The notes: a model not told the origin generated them from the sequence alone. A stretch of 64,000 nucleotides of DNA from Bradyrhizobium barranii subsp. barranii (GCF_017565645.3 NZ_CP086136.1:868001-932000); one strand, 5' to 3'. Numbered from the stretch's first letter, positions 1-9,477 are shown. Numbers and translations are program-made.

Positions 1-785
1 GGCAACGCGCCGGTGCGGTGGAAATGGCTGAGGAAGGCGCGCGTCGCGGCTTCCTGCGGATGGTCGATCACCTGCCGCGCCGGACCTTCCTCGACCACCA
101 CACCATCGCGCATGAAGATGAGGCGGTCGGCGACCTCGCGGGCGAAGGCGATCTCGTGGGTCACGATCACCATCGTCATGCCCTCGGAAGCCAGTTGCTG
201 GATCACGTTCAGCACTTCGCCGACGAGTTCGGGATCGAGCGCCGAGGTGGCCTCGTCGAACAGCATCACATCAGGCTCCATCGCGAGCGCACGCGCGATC
301 GCGACGCGCTGCTTCTGCCCGCCGGACAGCGTCGCCGGATATTGGTCGGCCTTTTTCACAAGGCCCACTTTGGCAAGCTGCGCGCGCGCGAGCTTCTCGG
401 CGTCCGCCTTGGCCATGCGCCGCACTGTGATGGGCCCCTCCATGACGTTCTGAAGCGTCGTCATGTGCGGGAACAGATTGAAATGCTGGAACACCATGCC
501 GGTGGTGGTGCGGAATTTGGCGGGTGTCTTCACGTCGGGAAGCTTGGCGCCTTCGCCGAATTGGAAGCTTGTGTCGCCGACGCGGACGCTGCCGCCGTCG
601 GGCACGACCAGCAGATTGATGCAGCGGAGCAGTGTCGACTTGCCGGAGCCGGATGGGCCGATCAGCGCCACCACGCCCCCCTTGGCCACGTCGAGGCTGA
701 TGTTCTTCAAAACCTCGTTGCTGCCAAAGCTCTTGCGAAGGCTGCGGATCTCGATCTTCGAAGTGTTCTTGGATGGCTCGCTCAT
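1..785 (-). CDS. Polar amino acid ABC transporter ATP-binding protein (3' end outside window)
   Basis: This is the ATPase that powers import by the adjacent permease and binding protein at the inner membrane. Read on the minus strand from ATG at 785, the protein shows a Walker A motif (GPSGSGKST) near residue 40, the ABC signature LSGGQKQR, and Walker B with catalytic glutamate (VMLFDEATS). Family members of the GlnQ/HisP/ArtP type are about 240-260 residues. Here 261 codons are visible with no stop, so only the last few residues are lost past base 1. The start codon overlaps the permease stop (ATGA, 4 bases), which implies translational coupling in a binding protein-permease-ATPase operon. 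The amino acid transported cannot be told from the sequence. Confidence 0.95.
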   Translation of the reverse strand, partial: MSEPSKNTSKIEIRSLRKSFGSNEVLKNISLDVAKGGVVALIGPSGSGKSTLLRCINLLVVPDGGSVRVGDTSFQFGEGAKLPDVKTPAKFRTTTGMVFQHFNLFPHMTTLQNVMEGPITVRRMAKADAEKLARAQLAKVGLVKKADQYPATLSGGQKQRVAIARALAMEPDVMLFDEATSALDPELVGEVLNVIQQLASEGMTMVIVTHEIAFAREVADRLIFMRDGVVVEEGPARQVIDHPQEAATRAFLSHFHRTGAL

Positions 786-1444
786 TCGCTGACCGCCAGT
801 CGCTTCTCGCCGCGGCGGACGATGATGGTCAGGGGAATCAGGATCGCCGCATAGGCGACCGCGACCGCGGTGTAGGTCTCCAGCGGCCGGTAGCTGTCAT
901 GGGCGGCGACCTGGCTTTGGTAGACGAGGTCGGGCACGGCGAGCACCGAAACCAGCGAGGTGTTCTTGAACTGGATGATCGACTGGTTCATCAGTGCCGG
1001 GATCATGCGCTTGATAGCCTGCGGCAGCACGATGCGCCGCATGCTCTGTCCCGGCGTCATGCCGAGCGCGGCGCCGGCTTCGGACTGGCCCTTGTCGATC
1101 GAGATGATGCCGCCGCGGATGATCTCGGAATAGAACGAGCCGCCATAGAGCGAGAGCGCCAGCGCCGAGGCCGTGATCGGCGTCATCTCGACGCCGGCCA
1201 GGATCGGCAGCGCGTAATAGAACCAGATCAGCTGCACCAGGATCGGCGTGCAGCGGAACGCCTCGATGAAGGTGAGGGCGACCAGACGCACCGCCTTGAA
1301 GCGCGACAGGCTGCCGAACGCGCCGAACAGGCCGAAGACGAGACCAAGCACGACGATGACCACGGTGAAGCCGACGGTGACGCCGAGCCCGTTGAGAAAG
1401 AGCCAGCGATAGCTCCAGAGGATGCCGAGGTCCCACTGATACAT
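782..1444 (-). CDS. Polar amino acid ABC transporter permease
   Basis: A 220-residue inner-membrane permease of the His/Glu/Gln/Arg family (HisM/GlnP type). Hydrophobic segments lie near residues 10-35, 55-75, 85-110 and 185-205. The cytoplasmic coupling loop is visible as [20 protein letters not shown] around residues 130-150, matching the EAA motif that contacts the ATPase. Only one permease gene is present, so the pore is probably a homodimer. The stop overlaps the ATPase start by 4 bases. The gap to the upstream binding-protein gene is about 190 bases and holds a palindromic repeat. Confidence 0.93.
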   Translation of the reverse strand: MYQWDLGILWSYRWLFLNGLGVTVGFTVVIVVLGLVFGLFGAFGSLSRFKAVRLVALTFIEAFRCTPILVQLIWFYYALPILAGVEMTPITASALALSLYGGSFYSEIIRGGIISIDKGQSEAGAALGMTPGQSMRRIVLPQAIKRMIPALMNQSIIQFKNTSLVSVLAVPDLVYQSQVAAHDSYRPLETYTAVAVAYAAILIPLTIIVRRGEKRLAVSE

Positions 1445-1485
1445 GCGTGTTCTTACTCGTACCCGATGTCGCCCAGAAATTCGTC

Positions 1486-1604
1486 GTCATGCCCGGGCGT
1501 AGCCGTCCGAAGGACGGCGTCGCTTCCGCTCGCCTATGTCCCGGCATCCACGTTCTTGGTGCCGCGAGTCAGGCGTGGATGGCCGGGACAAGCCCGGCCA
1601 TGAC
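1486..1604. repeat. Palindromic interspersed repeat, family 1, copy a
   Basis: An imperfect inverted repeat beginning GTCATGCCCGGGC and ending GCCCGGCCATGAC, with the inner segment GGCATCCACGTTCTTGGTG. It sits between two ABC transporter genes. Three more copies occur at 11471-11554, 20363-20446 and 22520-22606. This copy is longer because about 35 extra bases, containing a small GTCCGAAGGAC hairpin, lie inside it. Confidence 0.85.
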
Positions 1605-1631
1605 GGTGTGGATACTTAAGGCGCTCATCAC

Positions 1632-2480
1632 CTACAGCGAAACGCCCGGCGGAATGTCCGCTTCGGTCACGCCCACCAGCTCCATGTTGGTGATGATCGC
1701 GTTGCGGATGAAGCCGAGGCCCTTGTTGAAGTCGATCCAGGTGTTGACGTAGTCGCGGAAGGTCTTGTCGTTCTCGCGGCGGAAGCCGGCGTTCGACGTC
1801 GTCGCGAAGATCGGCGTCGGCAGCACGAACTGGCCGAGCGAGGGATTCTTCTTCAGCACGGTCAGCGACAGCATGGTGATCAGGCACTGCGCGTCGACGC
1901 GGCCGGTCTGCAGCGCGGCGGTGGCATCGTCCGCGGTCTTGAGCCGCGAGATCTGCGCCTTCGGCGTCAGGCGGCTGACGACCTGGTCGTGCGACGAGCC
2001 CTGGTCGACGGCGATCTTGACGTCGGGCGAGTTCAGCTCGGCCCAGCTCTTCGGCTTGAAGTCCTTCTTGCAGAGGATGCCGAAGGCGTTGTTGAAGACC
2101 GGCACCGAGAAGTCGACCACCAGCGCGCGCTTCGGGGTCGGGTTGAGGCCGAAGAAGATGTCGATCTTGTTGGACTGCAGATCGAGCACCGAATTGCCCC
2201 AGGTGGTCTCGGTGATCTCGAGCTCGGCCTCCATGTCGTCGGCGAGTGCCTTGGCGATGTCGACGTAGAAGCCCTTCCACTGGCCGCTGGCGAGGTCCTT
2301 CATATAATAGGGCGCGCCGCCGCCGACCGCGCCGATCCGCATCTTCTTGGTGCGGCGAATGCGGGCAAAGGTCGATTCGTTGGAATCCGCTGCGGTCTGC
2401 GCCACGGCCGGTGAGGCCAGCGTGGCCGCAGCCATCGCGCCAAGTCCGACAATCGATGCGACATCACGACGTGTAACCAT
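1632..2480 (-). CDS. Amino acid ABC transporter substrate-binding protein (family 3)
   Basis: A periplasmic solute-binding protein that delivers a polar amino acid to the adjacent permease. With the start at 2480 the product is 282 residues. It opens with MVTRRDVASIVGLGAMAAAT and a likely cleavage after SPAVAQ. The twin arginine before the hydrophobic stretch suggests Tat export, though Sec is possible. Family 3 features include the YYMKD...GFYVDIAKALADDM block and GLNPTPKRA, which aligns with the ligand-binding T/R region. An upstream in-frame ATG at 2534 would add 18 charged residues before the signal peptide, so it was rejected. This is the first gene of the minus-strand transporter operon. 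Confidence 0.92.
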   Translation of the reverse strand: MVTRRDVASIVGLGAMAAATLASPAVAQTAADSNESTFARIRRTKKMRIGAVGGGAPYYMKDLASGQWKGFYVDIAKALADDMEAELEITETTWGNSVLDLQSNKIDIFFGLNPTPKRALVVDFSVPVFNNAFGILCKKDFKPKSWAELNSPDVKIAVDQGSSHDQVVSRLTPKAQISRLKTADDATAALQTGRVDAQCLITMLSLTVLKKNPSLGQFVLPTPIFATTSNAGFRRENDKTFRDYVNTWIDFNKGLGFIRNAIITNMELVGVTEADIPPGVSL

Positions 2481-2850
2481 TTTGAGGAATCGCTTTTCTG
2501 GTTGGATGTAAGGTGTGTGGTTGAGCTCGCGCAAAAAATTCGCCCATCAATCGGCGTCGGCCGGCTGAAAAATGCTCTGGATCGGATTTTCGCGCACCCT
2601 TTGTCTCGGTTCCGGCAGGATTTCATAGAAAGGCGCTGCCGGGCGGGCCCTGTCAAGACTCGATTGCCTCAGGGATGTGCGTGGCCTCGAAGATGGGCAG
2701 GGAGCCCATCGGCCATGACGCTTTCCGAGGCGAACGTCCGCATCAGCACTTCGCGACAGGCGTGCACGGGGATGCGCGAGGGAAGGCCCGGCGAGCGCGT
2801 CGGCTCGATCTATTTTCGCGAGAAAATTGAGAGGCTTCGGCGGTTCGCTT
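2481..2850. other. Intergenic region without a convincing gene
   Basis: About 370 bases separate the binding-protein start from the catalase terminator. It must contain the promoter of the ABC operon. Reading frames on both strands are short or lack family features. A minus-strand frame ending in a TGA near 2668 has normal codon composition but only about 45 codons and no clear start. I see no RNA gene here. Confidence 0.5.
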
Positions 2851-2886
2851 TAAAAATGCGAACGGCGCCCTGTCGGCGCCGTTCGC
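2851..2886 (-). terminator. Rho-independent terminator of the catalase gene
   Basis: A perfect 12-base-pair stem pairs GCGAACGGCGCC at 2858-2869 with its complement at 2875-2886 around a 5-base loop. On the minus strand it is followed by ATTTTTA. It lies 37 bases beyond the catalase stop and fits an intrinsic terminator for that gene. Confidence 0.9.
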
Positions 2887-2922
2887 CGAAGACGGCGAGA
2901 GGTCGGTGCGGATCGACCGACC

Positions 2923-4404
2923 CTATTCCGCGGCCTTTTCCGTTCCCTTGGCACGAACGGTCGCGAGGCGCGTCAGCGCGTCGCGGACGCCCGCGCCATA
3001 GGCGGGATCGGCCTTGGTGCAATTGGCGATGTGCCGTTCCTGGATCGCGATGGCCGCCGCTCCGACGGCGCGCGCCGTGTTGTCGAACAAGGCCTGCCGT
3101 TGGGCTGCGCTCATCTTGCGAAAGAGGTCGCCGGGCTGTCGATAGTGATCGTCGTCGATGCGGTGATCCCAATGGGCGGCTGCACCATCGATCTCGAGCG
3201 GCGGCTCGTTGAGATCGGGCTGGTCCGCCCACTCGCCACGGCTGTTCGGGAAATAGGTCGGCGTCCTCCCCTGATTGCCGTCGGTCCGCATTGCGCCATC
3301 GCGATGGTAGCTGTGATACGGGCATTTCGGCGCGTTGACCGGGATCAGATGATGGTTGACGCCGAGGCGATAGCGCGCCGCGTCCCCGTAGGAGAACAGC
3401 CTTGCCTGCAGCATCTTGTCGGGCGAGAAGCCGATGCCCGGAACGACGTGGGCCGGCGAGAAGGAGGCCTGTTCGACCTCGGCGAAGACGTTTTCCGGAT
3501 TGCGGTTCAGCTCGAAATAGCCGACCTCGATCAGCGGGAAGTCCGCCTTCGGCCAGATCTTTGTCAGGTCGAACGGGTTAAAGGCAAACGCCTTGGCTTG
3601 ATCGTCGGTCATGATCTGCACGAACATCGTCCAGCGCGGGAAATCGCCGCATTCGATGCTCTCGAACAGGTCGCGCTGGTGAGTCTCGCGGTCCTTGCCG
3701 ATGAGGGCTTCGGCCTCGGCGTCGGTCAGGTTTTCGATGCCCTGCTGCGTCCGGAAGTGAAACTTCACCCAGGTCCGCTCGTTGGCGGCATTGATGAAGC
3801 TGTAGGTATGGCTGCCGAAGCCATGCATGTGCCTGAAGCTTCTGGGAAGGCCGCGCTCGCTCATCACGATGGTGACCTGGTGCAGAGCCTCCGGCAACAA
3901 CGTCCAGAAATCCCAATTGTTGTCGGCGCTACGCATTCCGGTCCGGGGATCGCGCTTGATCGCATGATTGAGGTCGGGAAAGCGCAAGGGATCGCGGAAG
4001 AAGAACACGGGCGTGTTGTTGCCTACCATGTCCCAATTGCCTTCCTCGGTGTAGAACTTCAGCGCAAAGCCGCGGATGTCGCGTTCGGCGTCGGCTGCGC
4101 CGCGCTCGCCGGCCACCGTCGAGAAGCGCGCGAACATCGGCGTCTGCTTGCCGACTTCCGAGAAGATCTTCGCTTTGGTGTATCGGGTGATGTCATTGGT
4201 CACGGTGAAGGTGCCGAAGGCGCCGGAACCCTTGGCATGCATCCGTCGCTCCGGGATCACTTCGCGATCGAAATGTGCTAGCTTCTCGATCAGCCAGACG
4301 TCTTGCAGCAGCGCGGGCCCGCGGCGGCCCGCGGTCATGATGTTGAGGTTATCGCTGACGGGTGCGCCCGTCGCATGGGTCAAACGTTTCGGCTCATCGG
4401 CCAT
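2923..4404 (-). CDS. katA: Monofunctional heme catalase
   Basis: It converts hydrogen peroxide to water and oxygen. The 493-residue length fits small-subunit (clade 3) catalases, with no flavodoxin-like C-terminal domain. The distal histidine is H56 in [12 protein letters not shown]. The distal asparagine lies in [14 protein letters not shown] (about residue 129). The proximal heme ligand tyrosine is in [14 protein letters not shown] (about residue 340). There is no signal peptide, so it is cytoplasmic. A strong terminator follows. Peroxide-responsive control is expected for the family, but I did not identify an OxyR site in the 115 bases upstream. Confidence 0.97.
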   Translation of the reverse strand: MADEPKRLTHATGAPVSDNLNIMTAGRRGPALLQDVWLIEKLAHFDREVIPERRMHAKGSGAFGTFTVTNDITRYTKAKIFSEVGKQTPMFARFSTVAGERGAADAERDIRGFALKFYTEEGNWDMVGNNTPVFFFRDPLRFPDLNHAIKRDPRTGMRSADNNWDFWTLLPEALHQVTIVMSERGLPRSFRHMHGFGSHTYSFINAANERTWVKFHFRTQQGIENLTDAEAEALIGKDRETHQRDLFESIECGDFPRWTMFVQIMTDDQAKAFAFNPFDLTKIWPKADFPLIEVGYFELNRNPENVFAEVEQASFSPAHVVPGIGFSPDKMLQARLFSYGDAARYRLGVNHHLIPVNAPKCPYHSYHRDGAMRTDGNQGRTPTYFPNSRGEWADQPDLNEPPLEIDGAAAHWDHRIDDDHYRQPGDLFRKMSAAQRQALFDNTARAVGAAAIAIQERHIANCTKADPAYGAGVRDALTRLATVRAKGTEKAAE

Positions 4405-4519
4405 GGGATGCTCCTGAATATGGGGTCATTGGCTATTGCTGCCCGCGTGCGAAATCTCAGGCTCGCATGGGTCCACAGCAGTCGATTTCGAGATCGCACT
4501 GTCCTTGCGCGAACGCCGG

Positions 4520-5161
4520 TCAACCGTGCCAATGCGAGTTGCGGATGACGCTGCAGAAATTGCCGCGATGGAAATGCGGCTCCTTGTCGGCGATGACGTC
4601 GGCCTTGACGTTGCCGAACGTCGTGTCAGGCCGATGCTTGATGCCGTCGTAGAAGGCCTGGATGATGTCTTCCTTGAAGTGCGGCGTGCGCGGAAACGCC
4701 TTCACGACCGCCTCGCGCTCCGCGTCGGAATATTCGTCGTAAGTGAGCCCGAGCACGTCCATCTCGACGCCCGCGGTCACCAGCGCGACGACGGGGTGCA
4801 TGTGCTGGGGGACGCCCGGTGTCGTGTGCAGGGCGATCGCGGTCCAGACCGTGTAGGCGTCGGCTTCCGAAATGCCGTGGCTGCGCAGGAAGTCCCGCGC
4901 GGCGTGTGCGCCGTCGACCTCGAACCGCTCGTGCTGGCTGCCATGGCCCGGCATCAGGCCGATGTCGTGAAACATGGCGCCGGCGTAAAGCAGCTCGCGG
5001 TCGAAGGTCAGCCCACGGCGGACGCCGGCCATCGCACCGAACTGGTAGACGCGGCTGGAATGGTTGAAGAGCAGGTCCGTTTCGGTGTCGCGGATGTATT
5101 CGGTGATGGCACGCGCCAGCTTGCTGTCGGGAATGACGGCGGCCTCGGTGATTTCTGACAT
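4520..5161 (-). CDS. HD-domain protein, cyanamide hydratase-like
   Basis: A 213-residue cytoplasmic metal-dependent HD protein. The metal-binding residues H34 (NHSSRV), H65 and D66 (MFHDIG) are present, with later histidines near HTTPGVPQHMHP. The NHSxRVY plus FHDIGL spacing resembles the cyanamide hydratase/DDI-like HD group rather than (p)ppGpp or cyclic-di-GMP HD enzymes. Its substrate is unknown. It is divergent from a GlxA-type regulator, with about 100 bases between the start codons and a perfect palindrome in the gap. The regulator may therefore control it, which is an inference from position. Confidence 0.8.
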   Translation of the reverse strand: MSEITEAAVIPDSKLARAITEYIRDTETDLLFNHSSRVYQFGAMAGVRRGLTFDRELLYAGAMFHDIGLMPGHGSQHERFEVDGAHAARDFLRSHGISEADAYTVWTAIALHTTPGVPQHMHPVVALVTAGVEMDVLGLTYDEYSDAEREAVVKAFPRTPHFKEDIIQAFYDGIKHRPDTTFGNVKADVIADKEPHFHRGNFCSVIRNSHWHG

Positions 5162-5220
5162 GAGCAGCTCCTGAAATTTTGGATCGCGTTCACTGTAAAT
5201 CCGGGCTACGGTGTCTTAAA

Positions 5221-5237
5221 TCGACGTAACACGTCGA
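5221..5237. promoter_or_regulatory. Perfect palindrome in the HD/GlxA divergent promoter
   Basis: TCGACGT at 5221-5227 is repeated in inverted form as ACGTCGA at 5231-5237 with a 3-base spacer (AAC). It lies 28 bases before the GlxA start and 59 bases before the HD start on the other strand. It is well placed as an operator for one or both genes. The binding protein is not known. Confidence 0.55.
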
Positions 5238-5265
5238 AAACGGACAAATTCGGATCGAGGCGGAC

Positions 5266-6267
5266 ATGGGCGCAAAGCCGAAACCAAGGACGGTTGTGAT
5301 CGTGGCGCTGCCAGGCGTGCAGCTGCTCGATGTCGCAGGGCCGCTCGATGTGTTCGCCGAGGCGAACGTGCAGGCCGGCTATCCCGCCTATGCCTTGTTC
5401 GTGGCGGGCGCGGAGCCAGGGCCGATCCGCAGTTCCTCAGGCGTCCAGCTGATGCCCGACCGAATCGTCGACCGCGACTTCCAGGAGCCGATCGACACCT
5501 TGCTGGTGGCGGGATGCCCGAACGCGGCCGAAGTCCCGGCGGACGGGAGCGTGATCGACTGGCTGCGCCGGCGGGCTTCGCGGACCCGCAGATTCGGCTC
5601 GGTGTGCAGCGGGGCCTTCTTCCTTGCCGCCGCCGGTCTGCTTGATGGCAGGCGGGTCACGACGCATTGGGCGGTCGCAGACATGCTGGCCAGCAAATTC
5701 CCGTCGGTCACCGTGGACAAGGATGCCATCTACGTCACCGACGGAAAGCTCCGCACGGCCGCCGGCGTGACCGCAGGGCTCGATCTGGCGCTGGCACTGG
5801 TCGAGGAAGATCTCGGGCGCGATACGGCCATGAAGGTCGCAAGCCAGCTCGTGATGTTCTTCAAGCGTCCGGGTGGGCAGATGCAGTTCACCCGCAAGGG
5901 CGAGGCTGTTCCCGCCGGCCGCGCCGCGCTGCAGGAGCTGCAGCGCTGGGTCGCCGCCAATCCCGCGCTCGACCACAGCGTTGCCAGCCTGGCGACGCGC
6001 ATGGAGCTCAGCCCGAGGCACTTTGCACGGCTGTTCCGCGCCGAGGTCGGAGTTACGCCTGCGACCTGGGTCGAGGAAGCCCGCGTCAATGCGGCGAGGC
6101 GGCTGCTCGAGTTTGGCAATGAAGCCCCGAAGCAGGTGGCGCTCCATTGTGGATTCGCCGATGCCGATACGCTGCGTCGCGCGTTCAATCGTCACGTCGG
6201 CGTGACGCCCGCCGAGTATCGCAAGCGGTTTGCGCGAATCACGGAGGTTCCAGCTCGCCAACACTGA
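5266..6267 (+). CDS. GlxA family transcriptional regulator (DJ-1/PfpI domain plus AraC HTH)
   Basis: A 333-residue one-component regulator. Residues 10-180 form a DJ-1/PfpI-like (class I amidotransferase fold) sensor domain, with the nucleophile-elbow cysteine in SVCSGAFFLAAAG. Residues about 225-325 hold the two AraC helix-turn-helix motifs (MELSPRHFARLFRAEVG and QVALHCGFADADTLRRAFNRHVG). In characterised relatives the N-terminal domain senses small metabolites and does not act as a protease. It is divergent from the HD-domain gene and probably regulates it. Confidence 0.9.
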   Translation: MGAKPKPRTVVIVALPGVQLLDVAGPLDVFAEANVQAGYPAYALFVAGAEPGPIRSSSGVQLMPDRIVDRDFQEPIDTLLVAGCPNAAEVPADGSVIDWLRRRASRTRRFGSVCSGAFFLAAAGLLDGRRVTTHWAVADMLASKFPSVTVDKDAIYVTDGKLRTAAGVTAGLDLALALVEEDLGRDTAMKVASQLVMFFKRPGGQMQFTRKGEAVPAGRAALQELQRWVAANPALDHSVASLATRMELSPRHFARLFRAEVGVTPATWVEEARVNAARRLLEFGNEAPKQVALHCGFADADTLRRAFNRHVGVTPAEYRKRFARITEVPARQH

Positions 6268-6372
6268 GCCGGCTTCCGCGTCCAAATGGGCCGGCGGGGG
6301 CCGTCCAGCGGGGTGTGCGGGACCCACGGATACCCGCTTGCTTTCCCGACCTTTTGGCCCCAAATAGGGACC

Positions 6373-6470
6373 GGGAGATTGGCGGTGGACGAGCCACTCG
6401 CCAACCGGGTCAGGTCCGGAAGGAAGCAGCCCTAACGAGGTCCGGATCGGGTCGCTCGTCAGTCTCCTAC
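6373..6470 (+). ncRNA. ffs: Signal recognition particle RNA (4.5S type)
   Basis: The conserved SRP core GGTCAGGTCCGGAAGGAAGC is present at about 6408-6427, followed by AGCC. The flanks pair: GGAGA at 6374-6378 with TCTCC at 6463-6467, and internal TTGGCG with CGCCAA. This gives the single long hairpin of the short bacterial SRP RNA, just under 100 bases. A run of T follows at 6474-6478 as a terminator. It lies upstream of dnaX, a common arrangement in alphaproteobacteria. The RNA binds Ffh and targets membrane proteins to the Sec translocon. Confidence 0.93.
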
Positions 6471-6564
6471 CTGTTTTTCCGAGCGAATTGCGCCGGCGGG
6501 CTTCCCGCCAGCGCGCTCCTTTCCGCAAAAGCCGGGCGAAAGACATTCCATTGCGGATCGACCG

Positions 6565-8403
6565 ATGACCGACGCTGGCGCCCCTCCCAACCCCGACAGC
6601 GCCGGCCAGGCCAGCACGCCCTACCGGGTGCTGGCGCGCAAATACCGGCCCTCCAGCTTCGACGACCTGATCGGCCAGGAGGCCGTGGTCCGCACCGTCT
6701 CGAACGCGTTCGAGACCGGGCGCATTCCGCAGGCCTGGATCCTCACCGGCGTCCGCGGCGTCGGCAAGACCACCACCGCGCGTATTCTGGCCCGTGCGCT
6801 CAACTACGAGATGCCGGACGGATCGGTGAAGGGCCCGACCATCCACATGCCGACCCTGGGCGTGCATTGCCAGGCGATCATGGAAAGCCGGCACATGGAC
6901 GTGCTGGAGATGGACGCGGCCTCGCACACCGGCGTCGACGACGTCCGCCAGATCAATGACAGCGTGCGCTACGCGCCGGCCAGCGCCCGCTACAAGGTCT
7001 ACATCATCGACGAAGTCCACATGCTGTCGACGGCGGCGTTCAACGCCTTCCTGAAGACGCTGGAGGAACCGCCGGAGCACGCCAAATTCGTGTTCGCGAC
7101 CACCGAGATCCGCAAGGTTCCGGTCACCGTGCTGTCGCGCTGCCAGCGTTTTGACCTGCGCCGGGTCGAGGCCGACGTGCTGATGAAGCACCTCGCCAAT
7201 ATCGCGGCCAAGGAAAACGTCGAGATCGAACCCGAGGCGCTCGGCATCATCGCGCGCGCCGCGGAAGGCTCGGTGCGCGATTCGCTGTCGCTGCTCGACC
7301 AGGCGATCGCGCACGCGGCAGGCACCGTGAAGGCGGATGCGGTTAGGCAGATGCTGGGCCTCGCCGACCGCACCCGCGTCATCGACCTGTTCGATTCGCT
7401 GGCGCGCGGCGACATCGCTGCCGCTTTCAAGGAGTTCCGCGACCAATACGACGTCGGCGCCGATCCGATCGTCGTGCTGTCGGACCTTGCCGAGTTCGTC
7501 AATTTCGTCACCCGCGTGAAGATCGTGCCGGCGACCGCCGACAACGTCGCCTATGGCGAGACCGAGCGCGTGCGCGCGCGGGATTTTGCCTCGAAGATCT
7601 CGATGCGCGTGCTGTCGCGGATGTGGCAGATGCTGCTCAAGGGCATCACCGAGGTGCAGGCCGCGACGCGCCCCGCTGCGGCCGCCGAGATGGTGCTGGT
7701 GCGCATCGCCTATGTCGCCGACCTGCCGACGCCGGACGAAGCGATCAAGATGCTGGAGCAGAACGGCGGCGGCTCGCCGGTCGTGGGCGGCGGAAGTGCC
7801 GCGCGCAGCGGCGCGCCGGGTGCGCCGGTGGCCTCCGCGGCGCCGGTTGCCTCGGCTGCGCCCATGCGCGCGCCGACGTCGTCACCGTCCGCGTTCGGCG
7901 GCGGCGCCGCCCGGCCGCAGATGGCGGCGCCCGCGCCGGATCCGCAAGGAGCCGCGCCCCAGCTGCGCATCACGAGCTTCACCCAGCTCGTCGCGGTCGC
8001 CGGGCAGAAGCGCGATCTCATGACCAAGGCCGCGCTCGAAGGCGACATGCGCCTCGTTCGTTTCGAGGAGGGCCGGCTGGAAGTCGCGCTCGAGCCCAAC
8101 GCCTCCAAGACCATGATCTCGGAGCTCGCGCGAAAATTCGAGCTCTGGACCGGCCGGCGCTGGACCGTGATCGTCTCCAACGAGCAGGGCCAGCCGACGC
8201 TGCGTTCGGTGAACCACGCGGCGAAGCAGGAACATGCGCGCTCCGCCGAAGCCGATCCGCGCGTGCAGGAGGTGCTGTCGCGTTTTCCCGGTGCGAAGGT
8301 CGTCGAGGTCCGCAGGCTTGCCCCCGAGGCGCCGGAAACCAATATGAATGCGGACTATGGCAGTGACGATCCGCCCGATGGTTCCGACGGCGACGATCTC
8401 TAG
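6565..8403 (+). CDS. dnaX: DNA polymerase III subunit gamma/tau
   Basis: The clamp-loader motor ATPase of the replisome, 612 residues. Walker A is G62-T69 (GVRGVGKT). Walker B is the DEVH at residues 149-152. Sensor 1 lies in FVFATTEIRKVPVTVLSRC. AAA+ and lid domains take residues 18-370. An Ala/Pro-rich linker covers about 405-465, then a C-terminal tau-like domain. Only one cysteine (in GVHC) remains of the four-cysteine zinc module usual between Walker A and B. I saw no A-rich slippery heptamer of the E. coli type. It starts a dnaX-ybaB-recR group. Confidence 0.97.
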   Translation: MTDAGAPPNPDSAGQASTPYRVLARKYRPSSFDDLIGQEAVVRTVSNAFETGRIPQAWILTGVRGVGKTTTARILARALNYEMPDGSVKGPTIHMPTLGVHCQAIMESRHMDVLEMDAASHTGVDDVRQINDSVRYAPASARYKVYIIDEVHMLSTAAFNAFLKTLEEPPEHAKFVFATTEIRKVPVTVLSRCQRFDLRRVEADVLMKHLANIAAKENVEIEPEALGIIARAAEGSVRDSLSLLDQAIAHAAGTVKADAVRQMLGLADRTRVIDLFDSLARGDIAAAFKEFRDQYDVGADPIVVLSDLAEFVNFVTRVKIVPATADNVAYGETERVRARDFASKISMRVLSRMWQMLLKGITEVQAATRPAAAAEMVLVRIAYVADLPTPDEAIKMLEQNGGGSPVVGGGSAARSGAPGAPVASAAPVASAAPMRAPTSSPSAFGGGAARPQMAAPAPDPQGAAPQLRITSFTQLVAVAGQKRDLMTKAALEGDMRLVRFEEGRLEVALEPNASKTMISELARKFELWTGRRWTVIVSNEQGQPTLRSVNHAAKQEHARSAEADPRVQEVLSRFPGAKVVEVRRLAPEAPETNMNADYGSDDPPDGSDGDDL

Positions 8404-8487
8404 AGCATGATCCGGACCCGAAGGGCCGCGTAGCGCAAAGTGTGAAGCGGTTTTCCGATTAGATCAGGCTCAAACCAAAAGTTAAGG
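8402..8487. repeat. Interspersed inverted repeat of the AGAGCATGATC type
   Basis: The segment begins AGAGCATGATCCGG and ends CGGTTTTCCGATTAGATCAG-GCTCAAACC, so GAGC/ATGATC at the left matches GATCAGGCTC at the right in inverted order. Similar elements, often with an AGTGTGAAGCGGTTTTCCG core, are widespread between genes in Rhizobiales from general knowledge. It starts at the dnaX stop codon and ends about 40 bases before ybaB. Confidence 0.65.
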
Positions 8488-8526
8488 CGCGATGACGAGT
8501 CATCGCGCCAACCAAGGACAGCACCG

Positions 8527-8847
8527 ATGGTCGATATTTTCGGCATGATGAAGCAGGCGCAGCAGCTGCAATCCAAGATGCAGGAGATGCAGGATCAGCT
8601 CTCCAACGTCGAGGTCGAAGGCATCTCCGGCGGCGGTCTCGTCGCCGTGCGCATGACCGCGAAGATGGACGTGAAGGGCATCAAGATCGATCCCTCGCTG
8701 ATGAAGCCGGAAGAGCGCGAGGTGCTCGAGGACCTGCTCGTCACCGCCCTAGGCGATGCCCGCCGCAAGGCCGAGACGGCCGTGCAGGAGAAGATGCAGG
8801 CGCTCACGGGCGGGCTCAGCCTGCCGCCGGGTATGTTCGGCCAATAA
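8527..8847 (+). CDS. YbaB/EbfC family nucleoid-associated protein
   Basis: A 106-residue DNA-binding protein of the YbaB family, typical in length. It has the N-terminal helix [19 protein letters not shown] and the [21 protein letters not shown] beta segment. The family binds DNA as a dimer and is thought to affect nucleoid structure and recombination. The dnaX-ybaB-recR order is conserved in many bacteria, which supports the call. The recR start lies one base beyond its stop. Confidence 0.95.
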   Translation: MVDIFGMMKQAQQLQSKMQEMQDQLSNVEVEGISGGGLVAVRMTAKMDVKGIKIDPSLMKPEEREVLEDLLVTALGDARRKAETAVQEKMQALTGGLSLPPGMFGQ

Positions 8848-8848
8848 G

Positions 8849-9451
8849 ATGGGTTCGGTTGCAGGTCCCGAAATCGAGCGGCTGGTCCAGCTCCTCGCAC
8901 GGCTGCCGGGCCTCGGTCCGCGCTCGGCCCGGCGTGCGGCGCTGCATCTGATCAAGAAGCGCGAAGCGCTGATGATGCCGCTGTCCTCAGCCCTGCAGGT
9001 CGCGCTCGACAAGGTCCAGGTCTGCAAGACCTGCGGCAACATCGACACGCAAAGTCCCTGCACGGTCTGCATCGATCCGAAACGCGATCCTGCCATCATC
9101 GTCGTCGTCGCCGATGTCGCCGACCTCTGGGCGCTGGAGCGGGCCAATGCGACCCAGGGGCGCTATCACGTGCTGGGGGCGACCTTGTCGCCGCTCGACG
9201 GTGTCGGCCCACAGGATCTCACCATCGACGCGCTGGTCGCGCGCGCGCATGCTGCCGAGGTGCACGAGATCATCCTGGCGCTGAATGCGACGGTCGACGG
9301 CCAGACCACGGCGCATTACATCACCGACCTGCTTCAGGACGCCAACGTAAAAGTAACCCGACTGGCCCATGGTGTGCCGGTCGGTGGCGAGCTTGATTAT
9401 CTCGACGAAGGTACGCTATCGGCCGCGATGCGGCAGCGGACCTTGTTCTAG
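8849..9451 (+). CDS. recR: Recombination mediator protein RecR
   Basis: A 200-residue protein that helps load RecA at gaps in the RecFOR pathway. It shows the helix-hairpin-helix [19 protein letters not shown], a four-cysteine zinc motif ([17 protein letters not shown]), a Toprim region ([15 protein letters not shown]) and the C-terminal [17 protein letters not shown] chose ATG at 8849 because the protein then begins like other RecRs and follows the ybaB stop directly. An in-frame upstream codon at 8756 lies inside ybaB. Confidence 0.96.
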   Translation: MGSVAGPEIERLVQLLARLPGLGPRSARRAALHLIKKREALMMPLSSALQVALDKVQVCKTCGNIDTQSPCTVCIDPKRDPAIIVVVADVADLWALERANATQGRYHVLGATLSPLDGVGPQDLTIDALVARAHAAEVHEIILALNATVDGQTTAHYITDLLQDANVKVTRLAHGVPVGGELDYLDEGTLSAAMRQRTLF

Positions 9452-9477
9452 CCATCCAGACCTACGGAACGGACGAC

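Noticed and set aside
1447..1752. Short frames encoding MPGLVPGIHVLG-like peptides here and at the other family 1 repeats
   Set aside because: They are chance translations of the palindromic repeats, not genes.
2502..3212. Plus-strand frame between the ABC binding protein and catalase
   Set aside because: It crosses the catalase terminator and runs opposite the catalase 3' end, with no domain.
5437..7446. Long minus-strand frame crossing glxA, the SRP RNA and dnaX
   Set aside because: It spans an RNA gene and two well-supported plus-strand genes and shows no domain.
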